Notes: a model not told the origin generated them from the letters alone. 64,000 nucleotides of DNA from Methylocella sp. (GCA_037200525.1 JBBCGG010000001.1:4456501-4520500); one strand, 5' to 3'; counted from the stretch's first letter, positions 35,241 to 44,387 are shown. A program made the numbers and translations.

Positions 35241-35347
35241 TCGCGGCCGCAGCTTCTCGGGCTCTTAGCGCCGCCATTCGTCCCTCGCCCCTTTAAGGCT
35301 CGAAAATCCGGTCCCATATGAATGGGAACCTTCAAGGATTTTCACAA

Positions 35348-36391
35348 ATGCTGGAGCCTTTCTCTTCTTTTGTTCTCGACGAGACGGATCGCGGCGCGGA
35401 TGACGCCGGGCTTCGCCACGATTCCCGTCAAGAGACTCAGAACGACGAGTCGCTGCTCGACGCCTATTCAAGAAGCGTGACAAAGGTCGTCGAGCAGGTC
35501 GGACCGAGCGTGGTGCGCCTCGACATCCGCCGCGGCGATGGCAAAAAAGCAGGATCCGGATCTGGCGTCATTGTCTCGCCGGACGGCCTCATCTTGACCA
35601 ATAGCCACGTCGTCCAGGGCGCAAAGCGCGCTGAAGTGATTACTCTCGACGGACGCAATCTATTTGCGCGCGTTCTCGGCGACGATCCCGATACTGATTT
35701 GGCTTTGGTGCGGGTTGATGAAAGCGCGACGCTTCCTGCGGCTCGACTCGGCGATTCGAAAAGGTTGAAGCCGGGTGAAATCGCCATCGCGATCGGCAAT
35801 CCGCTCGGCTTTGATTCCACGGTCACGGCGGGCGTCATCTCGGCTCTTGGCCGGTCCTTGCAGTCGAACAACGGCCGCCTGATCGATGACGTGATCCAGA
35901 CCGACGCAGCGCTCAATCCCGGCAATTCGGGCGGCCCGCTGGTTTCATCAAACGGCGACGTCATCGGAATCAACACCGCGATCATCGCCGGCGCGCAGGG
36001 CATTTGCTTCGCCGTGGCGGCGAATACCGCCCGTTTCGTCCTCGGCGAACTCGTGGCGCACGGTCGCGTCCGCCGCGCCTATCTCGGCATTGGCGCCGGG
36101 ACGATTCCCTTGCCGCGGAGAATCGCGCTGCGGCTCGGCCTCACGCAAACATTCGGCGCGGTCATCAGCTCGGTGGAGGCGGGGAGCCCCGCCGATCATG
36201 CCGGCCTGCTCACCGGCGACATCGTGCTCGCCATCGACGGCGCGCCGATCACCGGAGCTGGGGACCTCGTGCGTCTTCTTGACGCCGAGAAGGTGAATAG
36301 CGTTGTCCCCCTCGACGTTTTGCGTCGCTCCGACCGCCGGCGGTACTGGGTCGCCCTGCGCGAACGCGATAGCGGCGCGAGGTCAAAGTAA
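35348..36391 (+). CDS. HtrA/DegP-like serine protease with one PDZ domain, no signal peptide seen
   Basis: A 347-residue S1C-type protease. The catalytic triad is His87 (TNSHVV), Asp117 (DTDLAL) and Ser194 (GNSGGPL); a PDZ domain fills roughly residues 245-335 (GAVISSVEAGSPADHAGL and DIVLAIDG). ATG 35348 is 9 bases after AAGGA; an ATG at 35318 is possible. Neither start gives a convincing signal peptide or membrane anchor, unlike DegP/DegQ, so the protein may be cytoplasmic or exported by other means. The 42 N-terminal residues are acidic and unassigned. It stands alone. Confidence 0.87.
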   Translation: MLEPFSSFVLDETDRGADDAGLRHDSRQETQNDESLLDAYSRSVTKVVEQVGPSVVRLDIRRGDGKKAGSGSGVIVSPDGLILTNSHVVQGAKRAEVITLDGRNLFARVLGDDPDTDLALVRVDESATLPAARLGDSKRLKPGEIAIAIGNPLGFDSTVTAGVISALGRSLQSNNGRLIDDVIQTDAALNPGNSGGPLVSSNGDVIGINTAIIAGAQGICFAVAANTARFVLGELVAHGRVRRAYLGIGAGTIPLPRRIALRLGLTQTFGAVISSVEAGSPADHAGLLTGDIVLAIDGAPITGAGDLVRLLDAEKVNSVVPLDVLRRSDRRRYWVALRERDSGARSK

Positions 36392-36711
36392 GCCGGGTCA
36401 AAGCGGACGAGGCGGCGCTCTATCTTGCCTTCGTGGTATAGATCCGGCTTATTTGAAATAAAAGGCTCTCTTTTTACTCGTCGTTTCGAATAGAGTCGAG
36501 TTTTCTGGCTGAACAGATCTCCAATCTTCATTAAAATCGTTCTAAAAAATGCGGCCTTGATTGATCGCCGTCATTTTGTGGTGTACAGCCGCACTGCCGA
36601 AGCCGATGCGCATCACGCGGCAGCTTTCGAGCCGCTCGAAATGGCGAGCGCCCATGACGACGGCGTCCTCCCAGCGCGCCCGGCGGCTGTGGGGACGTGA
36701 AGGAGCTCAGC
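36392..36711. other. Intergenic region upstream of the FTR1 gene
   Basis: About 320 bp. It contains an AT-rich segment (36450-36550) with an imperfect iron-control-like inverted repeat (see 36530-36546). After that a short open stretch reads FVVYSRTAEADAHHAAA and stops just before the permease gene; it has no start codon with support and no recognised family. Confidence 0.45.
36530..36546. promoter_or_regulatory. Possible iron control element (Irr box-like) upstream of FTR1
   Basis: ATTAAAA-TCG-TTCTAAA matches 12 of the 14 defined positions of the rhizobial Irr-binding pattern TTTAGAA-N3-TTCTAAA. It lies 165 bp before an iron permease gene. The right arm is exact, the left arm has two mismatches. 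Function is inferred from position. Confidence 0.35.
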
Positions 36712-37545
36712 GTGATCGGCGCCCTCATCATTGTTCTACGCGAAGTAATCGAAGCCGGGCTCATCGTCGGCATCGTGCTGGCCGTAACCAAGACAATGCC
36801 CCAGCGCACGCCCTTCATTTGGGGCGGCCTGGCCGCCGGCCTTCTCGGCGCGGCGCTGGTCGCAGTTTTCGCGGGCGCTTTATCGAATGCATTTGAAGGC
36901 GTCGGACAAGAAATCTTCAACGCCTCCATACTCGGGCTCGCCGTCATCATGCTGACTTGGCACAATGTGTGGATGGCGCGTCATGGCCGCGAGCTCAGCG
37001 ACGAATTGCGCCGCGTCGGCGGCGAGGTCACCAACGGCTCGCGCTCGCTTATGGCGCTGGCGGTGGTCATTGGCGTCGCGGTGCTGCGCGAGGGCTCGGA
37101 AGTCGTTCTGTTTCTCTATGGCGTGGTGATCTCAAGCCACGACTCTGGACTGAGCCTGCTTGTTGGCGGCGTTTTGGGTCTTTTGCTTGGAGCGGCCATC
37201 TGCCTCTTAACCTATACCGGCCTTGTAACTATCCCGGCGCGTCACCTGTTCAAAGTCACCAGCATTCTCATCGCATTCGTGGCCGCGGGCATGGCGGCGC
37301 AATGCATCGCCCTTCTCGAACAGGCGGATATTGCAACAAGCCTTAGCCGGACCGTATGGAACACGTCGGCGATCCTTCCCGACAATAGCATTCCGGGCCG
37401 GGTCTTGCATACGCTGCTTGGCTATACCGACCGGCCAACGGAACTGCAGCTTCTCGCCTATCTCGGCACGCTTCTTGTGATGTTCGGCTTGATGAAGGTT
37501 TTGTCGCCGCCAGCGAAGCAAAATCCGCGACTCGCCACCAACTAG
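36712..37545 (+). CDS. FTR1-family high-affinity iron permease
   Basis: A 277-residue membrane protein of the FTR1/EfeU family with about seven TM helices. The two iron-binding REXXE-type motifs are LREVIEAG in the first helix and LREGSEVVLF in the fourth. The GTG at 36712 lies six bases after AAGGAG and starts IGALIIVLREVIEAG as in relatives; an in-frame GTG at 36697 would overlap that ribosome-binding site. No efeO or efeB, ferroxidase or cupredoxin partner lies beside it, so how Fe(II) is delivered is open. An Irr-like sequence lies upstream. Confidence 0.88.
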   Translation: MIGALIIVLREVIEAGLIVGIVLAVTKTMPQRTPFIWGGLAAGLLGAALVAVFAGALSNAFEGVGQEIFNASILGLAVIMLTWHNVWMARHGRELSDELRRVGGEVTNGSRSLMALAVVIGVAVLREGSEVVLFLYGVVISSHDSGLSLLVGGVLGLLLGAAICLLTYTGLVTIPARHLFKVTSILIAFVAAGMAAQCIALLEQADIATSLSRTVWNTSAILPDNSIPGRVLHTLLGYTDRPTELQLLAYLGTLLVMFGLMKVLSPPAKQNPRLATN

Positions 37546-37971
37546 AGCACGATCCCGAACGTTGCGACATTTCCGAACAGCGTATTGCATTGCAACAGAC
37601 GCGACGAGGGACCGTTCAGATAGAAGTTTTTGCTATCGCTAATTCGGCCATTTGCTGGCGGACGCGGCAATTTAACGCATGAAAGCTAGTGATTTGGCCG
37701 ACCGTGGATGACGCGGACCTTGCAATTTCATTGCTTCTGGCTAGCTTTTCGGGCAAGAGTGATCAGGACATCGCCTGAATTATTGTCGTGTCGCGCAGCC
37801 TCCCCAAGTGGAAATCCGCCGTCGGGCAATGCGCGTTTCATGCTTCTGTCTCATAAGCATCGCGGCGAAAACAAAATGCGTCGCCTGATGGCGTAGCCTC
37901 TCCCTCTCGCTGGCGAGTTTGAGGCGTCGACCGGTTTCATTGCCAGCGTCAAAGCCCATTTCAGGATAAGA
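37546..37971. other. Intergenic region between FTR1 and the RhlE-type helicase, no gene seen
   Basis: About 425 bp. A 62-codon open frame at 37708-37896 has no resemblance to known proteins. The last 100 bp is probably the helicase leader; cold-shock-type helicases often have long leaders, but I see no defined structure. A ribosome-binding site AGGATAAGA precedes the helicase ATG. Confidence 0.45.
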
Positions 37972-39483
37972 ATGACATTCAACGATCTCGGTCTCAGCGA
38001 GAAGGTTTTGCAAGCGGTCGAAGCCTCCGGCTATACGACGCCGACGCCCATCCAAGCTCAGGCCATTCCCCATGCCCTCGCCGGCCGCGATATTCTCGGC
38101 ATCGCCCAGACCGGCACGGGCAAGACCGCCGCCTTCACATTGCCGATGCTGTCGCGACTCGAGCAAGGCCGCGCCAGGGCGCGCATGCCCCGCACCCTCA
38201 TTCTCGAGCCGACGCGCGAACTCGCCGCTCAAGTCGAGGAGAGTTTCGCGCGCTACGGCGTCAATCATAAGATAAACGTCGCTCTCCTGATCGGCGGCGT
38301 CTCGTTTGGCGATCAGGAAACCAAAATTACCCGCGGCGCAGATGTGCTGATAGCAACGCCCGGCCGTCTCCTCGATTTCTCCGAACGCGGCAAGCTGCTG
38401 CTCAATGCGATCGAAATCCTCGTCATCGACGAAGCCGACCGCATGCTCGACATGGGTTTCATCCCCGACATCGAACGCATCTGCAAGCTGGTGCCATTCA
38501 CGCGGCAGACGTTGTTTTTCTCCGCCACCATGCCGCCCGAAATCACCCGCCTTACCGAGACCTTCCTGCATAATCCGGTGCGGATCGAGGTCGCGCGAGC
38601 CGCCTCCACCGCAACCACAATCACGCAAGGACTCGTCGCCTCATCGCCAGGGCCGGCCAAGCGCGAAACTTTGCGCCGGCTCATCCGCGACGCGGCGGAC
38701 TTCAAGAACGCCATCATCTTCTGCAATCGCAAGCGCGATGTCGCGCTGCTGCATAAATCGCTGCAAAAACACGGATTTAATGCGGGCGCGCTGCACGGCG
38801 ACATGGATCAACGCGCGCGCACGACATCGCTTGACGCTTTCAAGTCCGGCGAGGTGGCGCTTATCGTCTGTTCGGACGTAGCCGCGCGCGGTCTCGACAT
38901 TCCAGATGTCAGCCATGTCTTCAATTTCGACGTTCCGACCCATGCGGAGGATTATGTCCACCGCATCGGCCGAACCGGGCGCGCCGGCAAGAGCGGCGTC
39001 GCCATTTCGATCGTCACCAGGGCCGATCAGAAACATCTCGTCGAGATCGAAAAGCTGATCGCCCGGAAAATCGATTGGATCGGCGATGAGACGCTCGCCA
39101 ATCTGACAGAAGGAGATGACGCCGAGGAGTCGGCGCCGCGGCGCGGTCGCGGCGCTTCCTCGCATCATGCTGCGCCTCGCGCAGAACAACCCTCGCGCCC
39201 CGAAACGCGGCCAGCGGAGGACGCCGGCGAGGATGTGCGGGAAAGGAGCGCCAGACCGCCGCGCTCCCGCCGCCGCAGCGAAGATCATCCGGTCTCGCCC
39301 CCCGCGAAAGTCACGACGCCGCCCGCTCAGCAACGCCAACCGCATCGCCACGACCGGGACGATGCGCCTGTCGTCGGCATGGGCGACCATGTTCCCATGT
39401 TCCTCTTGCGTCCGGTCAAGCTCAAGACAGTCAAAGAGACTGAAGACAAAGACGGCATCGCCGAACCAACTCGCGTCGGCTAG
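37972..39483 (+). CDS. rhlE: DEAD-box RNA helicase, RhlE type
   Basis: A 503-residue ATP-dependent RNA helicase. The motifs occur in order: Q-motif (TTPTPIQAQAIPHAL), motif I AQTGTGKTAAF, Ia PTRELA, II DEADRMLDMGF, III SAT, V VCSDVAARGLDIP and VI HRIGRTGRAG, covering residues 1-370. The C-terminal 130 residues are Arg/Ala/Pro-rich and likely an RNA-binding disordered tail. Such enzymes help ribosome assembly and RNA turnover, often at low temperature. The ATG at 37972 starts TFNDLGLSEKVLQAVE as in the family. The gene stands alone. Confidence 0.92.
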   Translation: MTFNDLGLSEKVLQAVEASGYTTPTPIQAQAIPHALAGRDILGIAQTGTGKTAAFTLPMLSRLEQGRARARMPRTLILEPTRELAAQVEESFARYGVNHKINVALLIGGVSFGDQETKITRGADVLIATPGRLLDFSERGKLLLNAIEILVIDEADRMLDMGFIPDIERICKLVPFTRQTLFFSATMPPEITRLTETFLHNPVRIEVARAASTATTITQGLVASSPGPAKRETLRRLIRDAADFKNAIIFCNRKRDVALLHKSLQKHGFNAGALHGDMDQRARTTSLDAFKSGEVALIVCSDVAARGLDIPDVSHVFNFDVPTHAEDYVHRIGRTGRAGKSGVAISIVTRADQKHLVEIEKLIARKIDWIGDETLANLTEGDDAEESAPRRGRGASSHHAAPRAEQPSRPETRPAEDAGEDVRERSARPPRSRRRSEDHPVSPPAKVTTPPAQQRQPHRHDRDDAPVVGMGDHVPMFLLRPVKLKTVKETEDKDGIAEPTRVG

Positions 39484-39693
39484 TTTTCCGCGCCGCGCAG
39501 CACGTCTCGCGTCGTCGATTCGGTTTGGCGACATTTCGCCGGCGCCCCGGGGACGAGTCCCGCAATATGAAAATGCCGGGTCCCGCTTTGCGCGCGAATT
39601 GTGGGCCAGCTAAAAGCGCGATCCGAAAAGCGCGGACTTTCCGGATCGAATTGCTCCCAGAAACAGGCGTTTAGGCCTCAGTACTGACGAGGG

Positions 39694-40347
39694 TCAGCGT
39701 CCAGACACGTAATCCGGGGCGGGGGTCGGGTCGCCCAGTTGCACCCAAACGTTTTGATCGCTTTGCGACTGGCGTTTGACGAAGCGATATCCAGTCTGAT
39801 CCCACGGCTTTACTTCATTGACCAGATTGTCGAGCACAAACTCGCCGCTGCTCGTCTTTACCGTGAGTATTGCGTGGCCTTCATTTTTTGTGTCTTTGAC
39901 GACAGTCATCAACAAAGCCTGGCGCGGAAACCCTTCTTCCAGAAGCATCCTGCGTTTCAGCAGCGCATAATCTTCGCAATCGCCCTTAGCGTCTATCGGA
40001 TAATCCCATTGATCGGTGACGCCCCAATGCTCCTTATCGGAAACCGCCTCGACGTGAGTGTTGACCCACTTGTTAACCCGTTCGATCTCTTTAATCGTCT
40101 TTGAGGTCGTAACGATGTCCAGCGGGACGAGAGCTGCTCCATTGCATTCGCCATCATAGCGCCGGCAGAAATCAACCCATCCGTAAGGCACGGTGGTTGC
40201 ATCGCCAACGGTAGCGTAAGACGCTGTCAACAGGCGTGCCGCCGCGGCAGGTAGAGGCGCGAGGCAAGCCGCGGCGATACAGAATGAAACCACCCACGAC
40301 GCGATGTTGCTTGAAGTCAGCGCCTCCCCTGAAACCCTACCGTTCAT
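39694..40347 (-). CDS. Periplasmic transglutaminase-like cysteine protease (BTLCP)
   Basis: A 217-residue exported protein of the bacterial transglutaminase-like cysteine proteinase family. After a signal peptide (WVVSFCIAAACLAPLPAAAA) comes the catalytic domain with Cys in AKGDCEDYALLK, His in EGHAILTV and Asp in EFVLDNLV. It resembles proteins such as LapG, which cleaves adhesins from the cell surface, but rhizobial members often lack known partners, and no LapD or adhesin gene is here. The ATG at 40347 (MNGRVSGE) is preferred to one at 40377. A general-stress promoter motif lies upstream. Confidence 0.85.
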   Translation of the reverse strand: MNGRVSGEALTSSNIASWVVSFCIAAACLAPLPAAAARLLTASYATVGDATTVPYGWVDFCRRYDGECNGAALVPLDIVTTSKTIKEIERVNKWVNTHVEAVSDKEHWGVTDQWDYPIDAKGDCEDYALLKRRMLLEEGFPRQALLMTVVKDTKNEGHAILTVKTSSGEFVLDNLVNEVKPWDQTGYRFVKRQSQSDQNVWVQLGDPTPAPDYVSGR

Positions 40348-40467
40348 GTTTCCGACTCCAACATTTCGCGTAGGCAATCGTCGCAGCGAGATTTTGTCGC
40401 GCGCTTAAGTAGAAAGACTGGAATTTACCGTTTGGGGCGATCGAACGGCACCGAGTAACTTGTGCTT

Positions 40468-40493
40468 AACCCTTTTCCTAAAGGAATCGTTCC
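40468..40493 (-). promoter_or_regulatory. Candidate general-stress (EcfG-type) promoter of the BTLCP gene
   Basis: On the minus strand GGAAC (40493-40489), 17 bases, then GGTT (40471-40468), one base off the usual CGTT. It lies about 120 bp before the start at 40347. The -35 part sits inside an imperfect palindrome (CCTAAAGGAA/TTCC..CCTTTAAGG). Confidence 0.4.
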
Positions 40494-40686
40494 ACCTTTA
40501 AGGATTTTTTCTTCGATCGCTCGCGGGTTGTTCGCGAAAGCTCCATTTAGCCCAGAGTGCGAAAAGCGCCGAACCCAATCCCGCCCAAATCGTTTCTAGT
40601 TCGTTAATGGCGGAGGCGCGCAGGGTCAATCGCAAGTCGGCGCTGTTCCGGACCATTAGTTGAAGCATCGTTAACGAGGTGGCGTT

Positions 40687-41556
40687 TTGCGCTCTGTCAT
40701 AAACGTTGAACCACCCCCTTCAGGCGGCGAGTTGGTCCCGACCGAAACCATGAGCCTTTCGCCGGATGATCAGGTCGCTTTGCGACGAGCGATCCGCGAA
40801 CTGGAGACTTCCAGTCTCGCCATGCGCCTTACTTCCGTCATCGGGCGTCAGATCGGCATGGTTGGGGTGATCGTTCCGACTCAAGTCTCGGCCGCCATAA
40901 CCAAGACGGCGGAGGCCGCTATCAAGAGCGCGATGCGCATGGCGTTGCGCAGCCTGGCGGGCAAGCCCGTTCGCGATCGGCGCCGTTTGCATAAGTCGGT
41001 CGCCGTGTTCGCCGGAGCGGCCGGCGGCGCTTTTGGTTTTGCCGCCCTGCCGATCGAACTACCCTTTACGACCACGATCATGTTGCGATCCATCGCCGAC
41101 ATCGCCCAGGGCGAGGGCGAGGATTTATCGCGGCCTGACGCGGCCCTGGCCTGCCTCGAGGTTTTTGCGCTCGGTGGCGCAACCAACGCCGCTGGCGCGG
41201 TTCGGACAGGAGATTTTCTCGAAACCGGCTATTTCGCGGTGCGCGGCCTTCTGGCGAAATCAGTGAGCGAAGCCGCCCGCTATCTTTTCGATCGCGGTCT
41301 TGCCGAAGAAGCCGCTCCGATCATGGTGCGTTTGATTGCCCAAATCAGCTCTCGTTTTGGTCTGGTCGTCTCGCAAAAGCTCGCGGCGCAAAGCATCCCG
41401 GTGATCGGCGGGGCCTGCGGCGCGGCGATCAATTACGCATTCGTCGACCATTTCCAGACTTTGGCGCGCGGCCATTTCACGGTTCGTCGCCTCGAACGCT
41501 TTTATGGCGTCGCCGTGGTGCGGGCCGAATATGACCGATTGGCGGCGCAAGCCTGA
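40687..41556 (+). CDS. EcsC family protein
   Basis: A 289-residue protein of the EcsC family. Family segments include VAVFAGAAGGAFGFAALPIEL with the small-residue repeat, TTTIMLRSIADIAQGEGED, CLEVFALGG and the late PVIGGACGAAINYAFVDHFQ. Two or three hydrophobic stretches suggest membrane association. Molecular function is unknown; the Bacillus name comes from an ABC transporter operon that is not present here. No ATG begins the frame. A TTG at 40687 lies about 8 bases after GAGG and is the likely start, with ATG 40750 as alternative without a ribosome-binding site. Confidence 0.83.
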   Translation: MRSVINVEPPPSGGELVPTETMSLSPDDQVALRRAIRELETSSLAMRLTSVIGRQIGMVGVIVPTQVSAAITKTAEAAIKSAMRMALRSLAGKPVRDRRRLHKSVAVFAGAAGGAFGFAALPIELPFTTTIMLRSIADIAQGEGEDLSRPDAALACLEVFALGGATNAAGAVRTGDFLETGYFAVRGLLAKSVSEAARYLFDRGLAEEAAPIMVRLIAQISSRFGLVVSQKLAAQSIPVIGGACGAAINYAFVDHFQTLARGHFTVRRLERFYGVAVVRAEYDRLAAQA

Positions 41557-41657
41557 AAAGGCGGAACTCTCCTTGCCCTAGGATGCAACATTGCGGTATT
41601 ATTGTGGCGTCGTTCGAACAAAGCGCGGATTTCGAAACAGCGCGCTGGGGGCCTGTC

Positions 41658-42245
41658 ATGAAATGTCGTTCGGACTTGATGCTTGGCTTCGCGCGTCATG
41701 TCAGCGTTGCGGCGGCGGCGTGCGTCGCCCTGACTTTCCCCCTTAGTGCGGCCAACGCCGGGTTTTTCGACTTCCTTTTTCCGCAGCTTGCTCCTCAGCC
41801 GGCTCCCGCCTACCCGCGCCCATTTATGCCGCGTGGGTTTGGCTACCATAAACACAAGCCAAGGCCAGTCGCGCTGCATCGCAAAACCGATGTGGCGAAA
41901 GCCCACCCTTCCGCGCCTCATTTGGGCCTGGACTTCATGGACGACGACAGTCTGCATAATGGCGATGCTGTGATGACGGAGAATGGCATCCGAATCTTCA
42001 CCGGCTTTTCCAGCAGCAGCCATCACAATGCTGATGATTTCGCCAAACTGTCCGAGATCAAGGGGATATCCAACCGCCAGCGCGCAGCCCTCGTCGCGCT
42101 CGACGCGCATCTTTCGGCGACGGGCGAGCCGAAAGCTAACGCGGATGACGTCGTCATCGGCCGGTCTGTCGCCGACCCCGCCATTTCTGAGGGATCGATC
42201 ATCACCGATCCCAAAGGCCGCCACATCCGCTACGTCGGCCCGTAA
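41658..42245 (+). CDS. Exported hypothetical protein
   Basis: A 195-residue protein with a signal peptide (HVSVAAAACVALTFPLSAANA). It is followed by Pro/His/Lys-rich sequence (QLAPQPAPAYPRPFMPRG, HKHKPRP) and a C-terminal region with repeated Asp and short strands. The segment GDAVMTENGIRIFTGF and a final GSIITDPKGRHIRYVGP suggest a small beta domain; a DUF is possible but I do not recognise it. The ATG at 41658 was chosen because it begins the signal peptide; an upstream ATG at 41583 is less likely. It is convergent with hdaA, with a large hairpin between them. Confidence 0.65.
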   Translation: MKCRSDLMLGFARHVSVAAAACVALTFPLSAANAGFFDFLFPQLAPQPAPAYPRPFMPRGFGYHKHKPRPVALHRKTDVAKAHPSAPHLGLDFMDDDSLHNGDAVMTENGIRIFTGFSSSSHHNADDFAKLSEIKGISNRQRAALVALDAHLSATGEPKANADDVVIGRSVADPAISEGSIITDPKGRHIRYVGP

Positions 42246-42248
42246 TCC

Positions 42249-42290
42249 GTCCAGTTCTGGAGCGCGTCAGGAATGACGCGCATTCTGGAC
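42249..42290. terminator. Nested hairpin between convergent hypothetical and hdaA genes
   Basis: The inner stem GCGCGTCA-GGAA-TGACGCGC (42262-42281) is exact with a tetraloop. An outer pair GTCCAG/CTGGAC (42249-42254 and 42285-42290) encloses it. It lies 4 bp after one stop and 7 bp from the other. No U tract is present, so it is a likely bidirectional terminator of modest strength. Confidence 0.5.
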
Positions 42291-42296
42291 CCGCGC

Positions 42297-43040
42297 CTAT
42301 TCCCGCTCGTCGCCATCTGCCAAGCCCTCGTCCGATAGGGCGCGCAGCACATCCGCCGCGATGGATCGCGTGATGCGACTTTGGCGCGACAGCGCCTCGC
42401 GATCGAGCGCATCGATGAAGCAGCGCGCCGCATCGAGCGAACGATCGAGGCGCAAGGCCGCGTAGTCCACGACATTGATATCGACGACGAGTTGGCGGTC
42501 AATCAGAAGCTTGACCAAAACCGCGCGCATCAGGGCATCATCCGGCGCGCCGATCTCGACCCGGGGCGCAAGGCGAAGCCGCGACAAGAGATCGGCGGTC
42601 GTCAGCCCCCAGACATCTGGCGGCCGCCGCGCGGTGAGAACGAGCGTCGCTCGTCGCTCGCGCATTAGATTGATGAGGTGGAAAAGCTGCGTCTGCGCAT
42701 CGCCGATCGCCTCGACATCTTCGAGAAGGAGCGGCCCGGCGCCCGCCAGAGCCTCGATGTCCGCGCCGAAGAGCGACGCGGCGGACATGACGCCTGCCTT
42801 CGCCCTCGCGGCCCAGATCGCGCCAAGATGGCTTTTGCCCGAACCGGGCGGCCCCAGAATGAGCAGAACCTGATCCGGCCATGCCGGCCAAAGCTCGATC
42901 ATCGCATAGGCCTGTTCATTCGAGTCGGAGACGAAGAAATCCTCGGCCCCATAGCCCGGCGGGTGAGCCAGCTCCAAGGTCAATTGATGGGCGGACGACG
43001 CATCGCCGGAACGCTGGCCCGCCATTTCAGCGCCGCTCAT
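42297..43040 (-). CDS. hdaA: DnaA-homologous regulatory inactivator HdaA
   Basis: A 247-residue AAA+ protein related to DnaA domain III, which with the DNA sliding clamp promotes ATP hydrolysis on DnaA to stop re-initiation. The clamp-binding motif QLTLEL is at residues 19-24. Walker A is GPPGSGKSHL, Walker B LLLEDVEAI, and the sensor region LTARRPPDVWGL follows. The DnaA-type DNA-binding domain IV is absent, as expected for Hda. It overlaps the end of the upstream perM gene by 14 bp, an arrangement common in Alphaproteobacteria. Confidence 0.9.
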   Translation of the reverse strand: MSGAEMAGQRSGDASSAHQLTLELAHPPGYGAEDFFVSDSNEQAYAMIELWPAWPDQVLLILGPPGSGKSHLGAIWAARAKAGVMSAASLFGADIEALAGAGPLLLEDVEAIGDAQTQLFHLINLMRERRATLVLTARRPPDVWGLTTADLLSRLRLAPRVEIGAPDDALMRAVLVKLLIDRQLVVDINVVDYAALRLDRSLDAARCFIDALDREALSRQSRITRSIAADVLRALSDEGLADGDERE

Positions 43041-44175
43041 CGGTGGGAATCGCCGCAGCTTCGATCAGTATTTTCGAACCCGGCTGACCTAATTCCGAGT
43101 AAAAATGGCTTTCGCGATAGCGCCTGACGGCGAATCGCAAAAGCACGCCCGCGGCAGCGGCGAGCGGAACGGCGGCGATGAGCCCTGTGAAGCCAAACAG
43201 ACTGCCAAACGCCAGCAGCGCGAAAATGAGCCAGACCGGGTGCAGCCCGACCGATCCGCCGACGAGCTTTGGCGACAATACATTGCCTTCCAGAAATTGG
43301 CCGCTGAGGACGACGCCGAGCGCGAGAGCCAGCAACCTCCATTCCGGCCAGCCCTGCACGATCGCGACCGTCGCCGACAGGACGAGCGCGGTCAGCGATC
43401 CGACATAGGGAATAAAGCTGAGCAGGCCGCCCGAAATGCCGATCAGAAGCCCAAAATTGAGCCCGATCAGCGACAGCCCCGCGCCATACCAGATGCCAAG
43501 AAACAGGCAAACGAGCGATTGGCCGCGCAAAAACCCAGCCAGGGCGGCATCGATTTCGCGCGCAAGCTCCCGCACGGTCTGGCGATAACGCAGCGGAACG
43601 AGGCCATCGATCGTCGCGATCATCTTTCGCCAGTCGAGCAGCATGTAAAAGGCGACGACGGGCGTCACGACGAGCAAAGACAGCACGCCGATCAACGCCG
43701 CCCCGCTGGTCCAGACCGACTTCAGGAAAGTTCCCGCCCATTGCGCCGCCTGATTGACGAGTTCGCTGGTGGAATTGCGCAGATCCGCCGACGCGTCTTT
43801 GCCGAAACCAAACCTTTCCAGAAGCGTGGCGCCATTGTCTTGCGGCAGTCGCTCGCTCAGTTTCGTGACCAATTCCTCGATTTTGACGACATAGGCCGGC
43901 AGGGCCTGGATGAAACTGGCGAGCTGGTGCCAAAGAATTGGGATCACCAGAATGACGATCAAGGCAAGAATGAGAATGAAGGCCGCCATGATGAGCAGCG
44001 TCGCCCCGAGCCTGTTGAGCCCCAGATGCTCAAGTCGGTCGGCGACTGGGTTCAGCAAATAGCACAGCGCCACAGCGGCGGCGAAAGGCAAAAGCACGCC
44101 GCTCACCAGCCAAAGCGCGAGGACAAGCAAGAGAAGCGCGCCGATCCAGAAGACGATCTGCCACTCAAGCCGCAT
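43027..44175 (-). CDS. AI-2E family transporter (PerM-like)
   Basis: A 382-residue polytopic membrane protein of the AI-2 exporter family (PerM/TqsA-like). Hydrophobic helices at the N-terminus (FWIGALLLLVLALWLVSGVL) and a central region are followed by the conserved C-terminal block FLEGNVLSPKLVGGSVGLHP, typical of the family. Family members have been linked to autoinducer or ion export, so the substrate here is uncertain. It lies between the pgsA-like gene and hdaA on the same strand and overlaps hdaA, a conserved order. Confidence 0.88.
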   Translation of the reverse strand: MRLEWQIVFWIGALLLLVLALWLVSGVLLPFAAAVALCYLLNPVADRLEHLGLNRLGATLLIMAAFILILALIVILVIPILWHQLASFIQALPAYVVKIEELVTKLSERLPQDNGATLLERFGFGKDASADLRNSTSELVNQAAQWAGTFLKSVWTSGAALIGVLSLLVVTPVVAFYMLLDWRKMIATIDGLVPLRYRQTVRELAREIDAALAGFLRGQSLVCLFLGIWYGAGLSLIGLNFGLLIGISGGLLSFIPYVGSLTALVLSATVAIVQGWPEWRLLALALGVVLSGQFLEGNVLSPKLVGGSVGLHPVWLIFALLAFGSLFGFTGLIAAVPLAAAAGVLLRFAVRRYRESHFYSELGQPGSKILIEAAAIPTDERR

Positions 44176-44387
44176 CTTTGTCGTTTCCCTCTTTATCGGG
44201 CGCTTCGTCGCAACGCGGGATCGATGGCCGAGCCCCGAACAGGTTTGCGCGGCGACGCCGATCCGGTTCGGCTTTTCATAGCAAATCCCAAGCGGAAAAG
44301 CGCCGAAGCATTATGCTGAAACGTTGCGGGCTTTTCAGAAGAGATCATGCCGGATGAAATCATGCCAGATGAGATCGCGCATTGAAA

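Noticed and set aside
37708-37896. Small plus-strand open frame between FTR1 and the helicase
   Set aside because: 62 codons, no ribosome-binding site, no resemblance to known small proteins.
43105-44319. Long plus-strand open frame opposite perM
   Set aside because: Antisense shadow with low-complexity Asp/Arg/Gln composition; perM is clear on the other strand.
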